Assembly (NCBI RefSeq): GCF_029227915.1
Contig: NC_079879.1
Coordinates: 26,540,501 to 26,604,500 of the forward strand
DNA: 64,000 nt
Direction of reading: 5' to 3'
Origin: Hydractinia symbiolongicarpus
Taxonomy: Eukaryota; Cnidaria; Hydrozoa; Anthoathecata; Hydractiniidae
Shown: piece after piece, positions 48,310-59,250 of the stretch
How the letters are laid out: each line of letters opens with the position of its first letter
Numbering within the stretch: position 1 is the first letter of the stretch
Made by a program: the position numbers and the translations under genes
Notes under the pieces: model-generated
The model's database searches: none
Told to the model about the DNA's origin: nothing
The model's input: the letters and a program-made list of their open reading frames with translations, nothing else

Positions 48310-48401
48310 CAGCTTCTTCTCCGGAGTCTTGTGGCCCCTGAGCCGTTATTACGGAGTGGTCAAGTTCATCAACAAGGCAAAGTGGCCTGGGAACAAGGCT
48401 G
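48310..48401. mobile_element. 92-bp MITE of the RecQ/DUF6589 transposon family
   Basis: The left part (TCTTGTGGCCCCTGAGCCGT and on to ACGGAGTGG) matches the left end of the 5-kb element at 3,511-3,545. The right part (TTCATCAACAAGGCAAA, CCTGGGAACAAGG) matches 8,521-8,554. Flanks TGCTATCGC and TGTCATCGC agree at seven of nine positions, consistent with an aged 9-bp duplication. It retains only the two ends and no coding capacity. Confidence 0.75.
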
Positions 48402-50238
48402 TGTCATCGCCTCAATATTTTTGTCAGGTATTGAAGAAAGGATGCGTTTTTAAATACTCGAACTTATTTCTAAAACCTGTATTCTGCTATTTTTATTAAA
48501 TCGAAAACTGCATTATAAGCGTAGTAATAACCCCCGTCCAGGAAAATTTCATTACAGTTGGCTCTCTCTAATTCAAATCTCTGTAATGCGATCAACTCTC
48601 TAATTTAAACAAAGTTAAAGTTACCATAAAATTTCTTTAAAGCTTACCCCTCCCTAAGAAAAATAATTAAAAATCAACTCAAAGTATTGTGCTAATTACG
48701 AAAATAATGTTATTTTATACTTGCTTTCATATGTTTGCAAAATATTCAACGTTATGGTTACAAATAGCTAGGGAGAAGCTTCGTGCCAGTCGTTATCTTG
48801 TATCCCGAATTTAAATAGAATTTTTCGCGGGAGGGCTAGTGATGTCATTATTATTATTATATATTATTATTCCGAATATTTATACAGGATAAAGCCACTT
48901 CAGTGCTGGAAACACTGTTGTCAACGTGGGTCCTGTGTTCTGAATGTAAACATTAGGTATACACCGGCATTATCTACCCAATTTTCCAGACATGGTATGA
49001 GATGACCTGTGGCTGTGATGAAGACACTCGCCAAACATGCCCGCGCTGTGAACTAAACCACGGAACTTGTGTGTACGAAGCGAACTCCATAACCACAAGG
49101 CAAAGCGAACTCTATAACCACAAGGCCACACGCCACAACGACGACAATGACTTAGCCGCAGCCCAGTATTTTACATATATATACCAAGCGGTTGTTTTGT
49201 TTTGTCTTTACAAGCTCGTGAGCTTGTATTAAAAACGCAAATGTGTCCCCCACAAGAATGGAAATTTTTGCCACTCTAACCAGCGAAACGAGAGTAGTCG
49301 TGTGTTCGAATCTCATCTTGGTAACTATTTTTACTTTTTTTTTTGCTGTTATATATCACAATCTGATAGACAGCATTTTGTAAACTTTATTCGCGAGGTT
49401 GCTTACTCATATCATACGTCTTGTTTATAGTTGTAACAGATACTGAAGACGAGCTTGTAACAGGAACTAGAAATGAGTAAGAACTTCTCTCGTGGAAATG
49501 TTATGGGCTTTTAGTGAAAAATTCTGCAAAAGTGTATAAAACGTACAAATTCACACATAGACAGAGTTTTTGTTGTTAACAGTTTGACTTGGTAAGGATT
49601 TTTGCTTTAGAAGGTCAGTAAAAATATTAGACAGCATTGATCATCACAACCACGTGGGTAAGTAAAGCACGAAGGACGGACGGCGCGAGCGAAAACACCA
49701 TTTGGTCATAGGTGTAGAATGGTCCGGACCTTGACTTTAATTTGTGAAACTCGTTCCTGGGACCCATTGTGTTATTTGATATATGGATCAAATGTTTCTA
49801 AGGGGCACCATGAAAAAGAGCTTGCAGAATTTCACTGCACAAACTTAGAGATGATAACTGATGACCAACGAATAGCAATATCTAGCAGAAAGAGATTTAG
49901 AAAACATGAAAATCACAGAAAAAACTGAGTCATGCTGAACCACGCACGAAACTCATAACCTACAAATTTGATAACCCGGTTACTGATGTGACCTGAGTAA
50001 TACGTTTATAAAATTTGCCTCATGTGAGTAGTAACTGGAGTACCATTTTCCAAGTATAATGTGTTTATTTCAATTTTGGATTTTCTCATTATTTCAGTAA
50101 ACATTCTCTTTATTTTAATTTTAATTTTAAACTTTGTAAATTGATTTTATTTTGAATTTTCGCCATGCTAAGGCAACTTTTAAGCTACGAATAACAAATG
50201 CGATATATTGTTATCGGTTTTGCTACGACCAGCGAATT
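48402..50238. other. Intergenic with a solo Tigger-like end
   Basis: 48,555-48,640 begins CAGTTGGCTCTCTCTAATTC and resembles the left end of the Tigger remnant at 38,145; no partner end was found. An imperfect 25-bp direct repeat lies at 49,080-49,127. Frames at 49,002-49,232 and 49,719-49,928 are not supported as genes. Confidence 0.45.
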
Positions 50239-50268
50239 CCCGCGGATTTTTCACGGGCTAACGACTAG
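50239..50268 (+). mobile_element. Helitron-like 3' end, left of the (AT)n tract
   Basis: CCCGCGGATTTTTCACGGG hairpin followed by CTAACGACTAG. The preceding AATAACAAATGCGAT is shared with the copy ending near 50,786. Confidence 0.6.
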
Positions 50269-50366
50269 CCTCTTGAATAATAGCCGCAAGTAGTTGCACA
50301 GCTTTATTTACCGAATTTGCTTTGTCCGTTCACATATAATTGACCACTAACGAGGCTCGACGTTTG

Positions 50367-50631
<265 letters not shown>

Positions 50632-50634
50632 ACA

Positions 50635-50787
50635 GTAATAGCTGTCGTTGGTCTGTTGCCCAAAACCGGGTTATGCTTAATCACGCACCACAAAATCATC
50701 AAATTAAAAATAACAAATGCGATGTATTTTTATTGACTTTGTTGTAACGGGCGAACTACCGTGGATTTTCCAAGGGCTAACGACTAT
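50635..50787 (+). mobile_element. Helitron-like fragment, right of the (AT)n tract
   Basis: Ends CCGTGGATTTTCCAAGG hairpin-like, then GCTAACGACTAT; the terminus is CTAT rather than CTAG. Upstream words (ATGCTTAATCACGCAC, AATAACAAATGCGAT) are shared with 49,930-50,200, so the two are relatives. Confidence 0.5.
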
Positions 50788-51015
50788 TTTTAAGTAATAT
50801 TGTTAAAGACGTGCGACTATTGTAGAGGGCACTCAAATATTACTGTTGCTATTTTAGTTATCAATGATGTGTAAAAACAGTAAATTTTTACGCTGCAAAT
50901 TCACGGCAGATGCGGACGGAACGAAGGAACTTTTTCTCGTAAAATCTACAAATTACACGAGGAATGTTAATGGTCGTCAGGTGACGTTAAACATTAAATG
51001 TCAAATAAATGTATA

Positions 51016-51104
51016 TGACGTCAAATAAATGCAAATGATGAAAAAAGGTTTTAACCAATGAAATCTCAGGTTTTGCTAACGTCAAATACATTAACTTGAC
51101 GTCA
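51016..51104 (+). promoter_or_regulatory. Promoter region of the coiled-coil gene: two CREs and a CCAAT box
   Basis: Perfect TGACGTCA palindromes at 51,016-51,023 and 51,097-51,104, a CCAAT at 51,055-51,059, and an AACGTCA half-site near 51,079, all within 175 bp upstream of the ATG. These are CREB/ATF and NF-Y type sites by consensus; use in vivo is inferred. Confidence 0.45.
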
Positions 51105-51190
51105 CGCAAAAGAACCTTGTCTTTTTGTAAAGACTCTCTTGGAATACACACAATTTTGTGTCCAGAGAATTTATTTTAATTTAAAAAGTT

Positions 51191-53488
51191 ATGTCACCCG
51201 TGGAAGAGATGTTATCTCTCAATGCGAATATGGAACATATTCTTGATAGCAAGTTGATGATTGCGAAACTAGTAGACGAAAAGAAGGAACAATTCTTGTC
51301 GTACAAATACTACAAATATAAATTTGAAGAAAGCTCTTTGTGTAATGCAAAAATGATAAACGAATTGAAGTTGATGCAAAGAATGTTGAATGAAAGAAAA
51401 GCAACGTATGCAGAACAAAACCAACGCCTAGTGTACAGATATGAAAGTGCGTTTGATATAATGAAAACAGAAGTATGTAAGAAAGATTCAAAAATCGCTC
51501 TTCTGAAAGCTGAGTTGGATAAATCATTGATGAAGGAGAATGAACTCGGTAAAATCATTAAAATGCAGACTGAAATAGTCAAGACTTGTGACAACTACAG
51601 AACAAAGCTTAAAGAAGCTAAAGAAAGAGAATTGAGAAGTAAGCAAGAGTTATTGGAATGTCAAACAAAACATGCTGTCGATGTTCAAAAATATGAAAGT
51701 GTTATCCAAACATTGAATAGGAAAGACAAAGATTTAACAAAGGAGACACAGGAGAAAGATTCAAAAATCTATCTTATCGAAACTAGGTTAGAAGATGCTT
51801 TGATAAGAGAAGCAGAGCTTAAAAATCGCATTGAAGAACAGAGTATCTTTGCAAAAGCTGAGAACGAACTCAAGACGAAACTTAAAAGAGCTGAAGAAAA
51901 GGAACTGCAGAGGAAACAGGAGGTGCTTGAATATCAAACCAAACATGCAGCCGATGTTGATAAATATGAAAGTGTTATCCAAACACTGAAAATGGATTGC
52001 GAAGAGTTGAGAAAGAAGGTTGAAGAAAGTGATCGTTTGAAAGATGAGATTTTAACTTTGCGATCCAAGTTAGATATCTCGGATCAGCTTTATGATGACG
52101 AGAAAAGCAAGAACGAGTTTGAAATCCAAGAACTGAAAATCTTCAATGAAGAAAAGATTGGTGATATGATGCGAATAAAAGATGAGAAGATCATGAGGCA
52201 AACCACATATGTGGAAAATTTCCGTGAAGAATGCAAAGAATTGCAAGAAAAATTAGAAGACAAAACAAAGATGGTGAAAATGTTATACAAACAAGTAAAA
52301 GACATAGACTTGATTGCCCAGGCAGGAATCACGTGGAAGTCGAAGTATGATGATTTAGTTAAGGAGCGAAACAACATGCAGGAAGAATTGCAAAGATTTA
52401 AAAAGCAGAGTAAACTCATGGAAAAAAAAGTTCCAGATAAAACGAACGAAAATTCTGGAGATGAGAAACTAGTTGAAAAACTGCAAAGTGAATTGAAGGA
52501 GATTCAAAACAAAAAGAAGAAGTTACAAGACGAGGTAAACAAAGAGAAAATTGTTGTTATTGAATGTGAAGAATTGAAAAAGAAGAACATAGAAATGGCA
52601 TCTATTTTGAAGGATAAAGAAGAAGTGATTGTAGATTTGAAGTTGAAGCTTACAAACCAAGAAAAAGATCTGTTTACATTAGAAGCCGAATATAAGTCAG
52701 CAGATGAAAAAATTAAACAGTTTGAAGAATTGTGCAAAAGGTACCTGAAATCTCTTGCTTTTTGTTTTGTTTGAAAGCTTATTGTTAGCTTTTTTCAAAT
52801 CTTGGCGTGACAATTATCAACATTACAGGTAAAAATGTCAACAAGTATAAATCATATTTATACATTTAGATATGAGCAATGCAGTGCTACAGAAAATGAT
52901 GTCGACCAAACGAAATCTGTATATAGTGATGTCTTTGTAGAAGAAAGGGAAAAGGAGCACGGAAATGATAATTATGCAAGCGATTGCTTCGAAGAAGATG
53001 CAAGTGAAATGGATAAAAACAACAACTTTTCGTTTTTTTTGGAAGATGCAATAAGTGAAGATGAAGGTGAAGTGTGCGATGAATCGGTTATTGAAGAAAT
53101 CTCTGAAGTGTGTGATGATGTTGAAAACTTTGAAGTGGATGATGTGATACCAGCTGTTGCTGGTGGTGTTGCTAAAAATGAAGGTAAGAAAAAAATTTAT
53201 TTGATTTTATCAAGTCACTGAGAATAAGATAAACTTGACATCAATCAAAAGTAATTTATATAATAATTTTTTGTAGTTGAAGAAAATAAAAATGATGTTA
53301 AAACTGTGGAGATTGGGGAAAATCTTCGAATAGTGGAAGATGTCCAGAAGCCGTCTAAAAATTGGAGCAGAAAAAATCAACCGGAGAGCGTAGTTAAAAT
53401 TACGGCAGCCGATGTTTTTGGAAGTGGTGCATTTATAGAAGATGACGATCTTGATGTCGCAATTGATGACATCTTGGGAGCACTTTAA
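51191..53488 (+). CDS. Coiled-coil protein of unknown family, three exons
   Basis: Exons 51,191-52,740, 52,870-53,183 and 53,277-53,488 have GT-AG borders and join in frame to 691 residues; an acceptor at 52,884 would give 686. Residues about 15-515 are almost continuous heptad-rich coiled coil, Lys/Glu-rich and nearly proline-free. Residues 99-176 and 190-267 are an internal duplication offset by 91 residues, most obvious in YQTKHAADVDKYESVIQTLK against CQTKHAVDVQKYESVIQTLN. After exon 1 the chain becomes very acidic (EEREKEHGNDN, FFLEDAISEDEGE). It ends with a short hydrophobic/acidic motif, ITAADVFGSGAFIEDDDLD...DDILGAL. No signal peptide or membrane segment. AATAAA follows the stop by 18 bases. 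A cytoskeletal, centrosomal or scaffold role is possible, but I do not recognise the family. Confidence 0.85.
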
Positions 53489-53506
53489 GTGTTCTCATTT
53501 ATTTGA

Positions 53507-53512
53507 AATAAA
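53507..53512 (+). terminator. Poly(A) signal of the coiled-coil gene
   Basis: AATAAA 18 bases after the TAA stop at 53,486-53,488. A TGTGT-like, T-rich stretch follows. Confidence 0.65.
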
Positions 53513-54800
53513 ATTACGAACAATATGTACGTGTCTGTATTCCTTTTGCATTGCCCATTCGTTCAGTCAAATTATGGTAACTTGCTAAATAATCTAGGCC
53601 TAAGGTTACGTTGATCAAAGTCAAAAAAGAAATGTTTTGTGTAACGTAAAGTTTGGGACAGATAGCTGTGATATAATACTAGTATGACAAATTCAAAAAT
53701 ATCTGTCACAACATCTCGATTAAGTCCTACACAAGAATACATAAGAATAAAAATACTATTTCAATAAACGCTGCTTAAAAAATTGACATCGATAAATCGA
53801 TGATTATCGATTAAATTATCGATAAAATTGCTTACTTGATGATGTATTGAACAAGGGTGCACTATACTAAATAATCAAGTACACGTTCCGCAAAATATTA
53901 CGACTTTTTTACGATATGACATAATAGTCAAGTCGGAAAAGTCATGTCATGTCGTGAATGTTAAGGTACATTTAGTGCAAAATATTTAATGTTCAATTTT
54001 TGTCAATAAAGATGTACAGTACAAACCAACAACCCCAAACATCTTTAGTAAATTGAGAATTTCGTGACACTCTTAGTAACACGCACTCTGAACTTGTAAA
54101 TGCTTTTACAGCCGACGCACCAAATCATTTGACGTTTTTTACACTTGCGCATCGTGCAGGGGATTTCCCTAGCATGATGCTAGCACATCTTTAACGTTAT
54201 TTACTTTCTCTGCTTTGCAGCCTACTGCAAACTTTCTGCCTTAGAAAAAGCCTAAAAAACCGCCACAAATATTTTATCCAGGCTTGCAATTTACAAAACA
54301 AAAATATTATAATTCTGAATGACCTGATTATGTCAAATTCGATTATTTTATCTAGCTCTCTAAATTCTTGCAAAGAGTCATATTAAACAACCAAAGGACA
54401 TAATACACAGGAGCATCAACCTCCTATACATCAAACCTCCCATGCGCCTAAGAACTATAAATGATTGGCTATTCGTAGTTTTAAAATTCAATGTGTGTGT
54501 GAAGATGTTCATGCGTGATACTATAAATAGATGCTATAAATATAAAATATATAAACTGTGTTACAATAAAACATTCTATGCCATGATCCAGGTGGTGTCC
54601 AACACTAATTAAATCATACCACAGAAATTGCTTTAAACATGTCCGAGATTGCATACCACAGTCTAACTTAGTCCACTCGCGATTTGCCCCATCACCTTTT
54701 TCGGCACTTTATTTACCGTTGTCCAAAACGAAGTATCAATTGCTCTGATTAATCTCGTGTTGTTTATGCCAGAGATAAAAATAAAAAGAGGTTGAACTTT

Positions 54801-54842
54801 CTACGTAATGCGCCCCTCTTCCTACGTAATGCGCCCCTCTTC
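54801..54842. repeat. 21-bp unit duplicated in tandem
   Basis: Two exact copies of a unit beginning CTACGTAATGCGCC, head to tail. Too few copies to be more than a local slippage product. Confidence 0.9.
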
Positions 54843-54995
54843 CGGTGATTTTGTGATCTCCTATAAATATTATCCTATTTGTATCGATAGCTGTTAAGAA
54901 GCGGCCCTTTTTTTTGAAGAATTACGTCATAATAACTTTTATTGCCCCACAGGGTTCTACAAAGTCTTGCGCTATACAGCATACCTACACTGTAC

Positions 54996-55106
54996 CTTCT
55001 CATTGATAGCATCTGAAGGCTGGGTCTCCTCTAATTTGTCATCACAGCCAAGTATGGCCTTAGCAATAGCCACTCTTTGCTTGTCTCCATCGGAAAACTT
55101 TATGAA
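54996..55106 (-). pseudogene. ABC-transporter nucleotide-binding-domain fragment
   Basis: The minus strand reads FIKFSDGDKQRVAIAKAIL, close to the ABC signature LSGGxKQRVAIARAIL. It then reads LEETQPSDAINEK, which resembles the Walker B/D-loop segment (LDEATSALD...EK) with a changed and shortened core. A GTACAG follows NEK, so it may have been one exon. The signature Gly-Gly is replaced by Asp-Gly and the Walker B acidic pair is damaged, and no neighbouring exon is seen, so I call it a relic. Confidence 0.5.
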
Positions 55107-57752
55107 CCGCGCTTTTTAACTTACTTTTTGCACTTTTTTCTGATTTCGCATTCACTCGACAATAATTGATGTTGTAACATATGGTATCATAAAAAAAACT
55201 TGAACCTAACGTAAACCCTGGATTATCTCGTTAAAATAAAAAAAAGAAAGGAAAATAAAAGAAAAATTCTGGTTCCTTCCAGATGGATTACGCAACCTTT
55301 GGAATTTTTTTTTTTAATTTCGATTTTACGGTTTGCTTGAAACACAGGCTAAATACGAAAGACTCAACATCTTCTTGAAAGTGATATTTTTGTATGTAAA
55401 TGCAAAAAAACATTGAGAAGTAAAAGTTGACAAACACAAGAGACAACTTAGAAGTATGCGACAAACGACTATTTGAGGTTCAGTTATCAAACAGGCTAAA
55501 TTTCATTCAAATTTCATCAGCATCTCAATGCAAAGCAACTAAAAACTTCCAACTAGTACTCTACAAGTCTGTTCACAGAGTGTCACAGATTCTGCCAATG
55601 CAATTAATTTGTTAAACAATGCAAAGTGTTTTTTGCATGTGTCTTGGTAGAAGAACGTAATCCAAAATGTTGAGAAACAAACATAAAACTTGTTTGCATG
55701 CAATTTCAAAACAGAATTTTTCCAAACCTTGAGAATCTTAGACTCTACTCTACTTCTTAGAATGATAAACTGATGATTTATGTAGGTATACTTCTAAACT
55801 GTTAAATAAAGTCTCTCCAACTGTGGCTTTGTTAACTATATACTTGCCAAATGCGCGTACTATGTAATGAGGTAACTTACTTACTTATACCCATCAAAGA
55901 TGCGTACTATATTACTTTTTATTCGGAAAACCAAATATTCAGTCAGTCGATCACTCCAAAAGGAGTAACATCACCCCAAAAGGTGCTGTAAGTGTAGTCC
56001 AGACCTGTAATACTTATATGTACAGACAGAATGTCGTAACAATTACAAAGTGATTCCTATAAAATAGATTATGATATGTTAATGTTTAAAATTACCAGCT
56101 AAATTAAATTACCTAATTAAGTTAACTTATCTGTTCACCAATGTTTTGTACGTGAAAGAACAAGAGAAGATATTAATTGGACGCCTGAATGTCTTTACTG
56201 AACGTCTCCTTGATAATCTTTTTTTTTCATCTTTCTTTATCTCTGATATGACTTATACATTCCATTGAAATTTAACATAGCTATACAATTTGTTCTTTTA
56301 TAATGCGATTTATACACTCTCCTTCAAAGTTTACACCGATGACTTCAGTTCGTATTTGCACACAATGGAAACCCTCAACGGTGGAGAGTATTGCAATACG
56401 GACATTCAATACACTATTACATCTATACGAGGGAAATGCAATGTTACGAAAAGGTGGTGGCATAAAGGACATCTGCTGAAATAAAGTATGGGTAGTTGAA
56501 GTATGCCATGCACGTGTCCGGAATAAGATTATTGTGAGTATCTTGATGTTAGTATAAATGAAAAAAATACAAGGTTAAATAAGGAGTACAAAAAATGGCT
56601 TTCGCGTAATATCAGTAAAAACATACTAGGAATCTGACAAAGAAAAAAAAATCAAACGACTATTATTTTCTAGTATGGTGAAAAATAGAGAATTAGTCTG
56701 TATAATACCTCTATATATATGCCACACTATATTATTGCGGTGGAGCAAGTTAAACCCTCTCTTCTCAGCAGCGAAGGATACCAAAAGTGCTAAAAAGAAG
56801 AGACTATTTGAGACATTTATCACCTATCTTGGCTTGCTTTTGTTTACATTTGGAAGCAAGTGTTAATTCTTGGACCCCTGAACCTCGTAACTTGTTATAA
56901 TTGGTAAATTTCCGAATCGCCTTGGATTTGGCATGTTTTAAAAAAAGTCATATACTTTTGCTACAAAACAAGACATGAGAATCTCATGGTGTTGACACAT
57001 AAGCATAAACAAAACATCCCAAGAAAAGTAGCAAATCTCTCAAAAAAGGCTCTGAACTCTAACACTTTTCGTAGGCTTCGCTACTGAGAACGGGGTTCAA
57101 AGTCTAACTTGTCCTGTGGTATAAAAAAGATGAAAAAGATAAGATGGTATTTTATTCTGAAATCGCGTTTTTCTAATTTGATTCAAGTACGTGTTAAAAA
57201 AGATGAAAAAACTATTTTATTCGGCTCGCAAACTTTGATACCAATATATCTAATTCATGTTTTAAAAAACTAATTTATGCTGCATAATTGTTATTTTATT
57301 GTTTGTGTCATATCACCATGGAAACAATGGACGTATAAACTCGACAACAGAATATATCTTCTTGCATTGTTTGTTTGTATTAAGAAGTGCTAACACAAGA
57401 TCTGATAATAAACCTTTTAACTTAAAAATAAAAAATAAAATTGTTAAAAAGATAATACACAACATTATCTCCCTAATATAAAAAATTAGTAACGTTTAAA
57501 TTATAGATACAAAATAAATGCGTTCATATGTATCTTACTTTCGAGTTTTTTGAAAAATATTTGTTTCATTATGGCCTTTAAAGAAACATATCTTCCAATT
57601 TAAATACAATTGGGCTTGACTTATCATAGTCAAATTAGGCAAATATAAAGTGAAAAGATAAAAAAATTGGAGAAACTGATGACGTCATGTTGTGCGAGTG
57701 TACAACTGAAATGATTTTTACAGCATGACTTTTAGAAAACTATCCTTTTTGT

Positions 57753-57771
57753 CAACCTCGATCCCAGGGCC
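57753..57771 (+). mobile_element. Solo terminal sequence of the RecQ/DUF6589 family
   Basis: CAACCTCGATCCCAGGGC matches the element's end (CAACCTCGTTCCCAGGGC) with one mismatch. It lies 89 bp before the complete MITE at 57,860. No partner end was found, so it is a truncated copy or a nested-insertion remnant. Confidence 0.45.
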
Positions 57772-57859
57772 TGTAGCGTATTTGATATGAGGATGAAACA
57801 CGCGCCTTTTTGTCTGTTTTTTTCTTTTTTTACAAACTTCAGGCTGTTGCTAACCAGTC

Positions 57860-57942
57860 CACCCTCGTCCCCAGGGATATTTGCCTTTTCGATATGAGAG
57901 AATCTCTTGTATCAAAAGGCAAAAATCCCTGGGACGAGGGTG
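57860..57942. mobile_element. 83-bp fold-back MITE, RecQ/DUF6589-type ends
   Basis: Ends CACCCTCGTCCCCAGGG and CCCTGGGACGAGGGTG share the CCTCGTYCCCAGGG core of the 5-kb element. Flanks CTAACCAGTC and CTTACCAGTC agree at nine of ten positions, supporting a 9-10 bp duplication. Almost the whole element is self-complementary (TTTGCCTTTT pairs with AAAAGGCAAA). A transcript would be a long hairpin of pre-miRNA size. Confidence 0.8.
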
Positions 57943-59150
57943 CTTACCAGTCGATTCGCTTTTCTGAAGCAATTGAGCCTCATATGTTTCTTATAAGATG
58001 TTGTTTATAAAGCAAAAACGTATATTACAAGCAAGGGAGAATTAAAAACATGTCCCATTACGAACATGCATATGGAATACACATTAAAAACATTTAGGTT
58101 TAATCCTTCAGTTTAAAAAGAACTTAATGATCTATATCTCCTTTTTCGTGGAGTACTGACGGAAGAATTTACTCAGCGGGATTGTTTCTTTAAAGGGAGA
58201 ATTTAATAAATTTTGTGCACGTTCATTAATGGAGGCTTTATTACATTGCTGTTTCTTTATGAGTATGCTGTTGCAGAAGAAAAAGCTAAAATAAAAATCA
58301 GCCGTGACCGACAAAATCTGTTGTTTTTTTTTACTGTGAAGAAAATTTCAAATGATTGAATTTTTAACAAAAATGTAGACACGTCCTTTTAAAAATTCGC
58401 AAGTTATTAAACTTCACGAGAAAAAACAAAACAAAAAATCAACGAGACAATATGACTATAAAATAAAAAAGCGAACAATTTTTAACAAATTGGCTACAAT
58501 CATCTCATGATAACTCTGTAATTGGGACAATTATCCCGCTTTTGTGCCATCTGTATAAACACGCATTGTTATGTAAAAGCTAAAATCATTTTATTGTGAT
58601 GGGAATCGTGTAGTAATTATATCCTAAATGAGTCTTACAAGTTTAACAACAAAACGATGAATTTTAGCTTTGAAATATGTGAAGGGTCCACAGAACAAAA
58701 ATGCATTGGCTGAAGTGAGATGAAATCGTTATTGATACAATGTGTGTATCAAGGTTATAAAGGGAAGGTAATATTAAAGACAATGACAAACTAAATTTTA
58801 AATCAGGAAATATTAAAATATGATATTTAAGTCAGGAAATATAAATTGAACATGTTTTTAATCCAGGATATCGTTACTCGTGGCTAGTTTGTTGTTAGTA
58901 TATGTCGCGTCATGGTGAAATCATTATATGATAATAGTTTCTGTCTAACCTTTTTTTCTTTATCTATTATGTTTTTGGGTTTTTTTAACCAAATATATTT
59001 TGTTGCGTTAGATTGTGGAAACAAAAATCACGTAATTTCTGACCCAGATGCTTTTAAATGTCGCGTGTTTTTACTTTTTAAACAACAAGTGAAGTCAAAG
59101 AAACTTTTTTGCTATTTGATGGTTATACAGAAAGAAAAATGTTGATGTGG

Positions 59151-59250
59151 AGTGGGAACTGTGTTGCTGAGTGGAGAACCTTGGTTTATAGTGGGGAACC
59201 TTGGTGTTTAGCGGGGAACTTTAGTGTCGAATGGAGAACTTTAGTGTTAA
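59151..59250. repeat. 20-bp minisatellite, five units
   Basis: Five consecutive 20-mers with consensus GTGGGGAACCTTGGTGTTTA, diverging by a few bases each: 59,151, 59,171, 59,191, 59,211 and 59,231. The G-rich GTGGGGAAC core is strand-biased. Confidence 0.9.

Larger units (their letters stand above)
53513..57752. other. Intergenic with small repeats and an ABC fragment
   Basis: Nothing coding beyond the fragment at 54,996-55,106. Contains ATCGAT/TTATCGAT words at 53,785-53,825 and a 21-bp tandem pair at 54,801-54,842. Frames at 55,427, 56,281 and 56,626 are unsupported. Confidence 0.5.

Noticed and set aside
49260-49330. tRNA or tRNA-derived SINE (GTGTTCGAATCTC resembles a B box)
   Set aside because: The T-arm does not pair well, no matching A box or cloverleaf could be built, and no target duplication was seen.
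58912-59145. 77-residue frame with a hydrophobic start
   Set aside because: Looks like a signal peptide only because the DNA is T-rich; nothing in the rest supports a protein.
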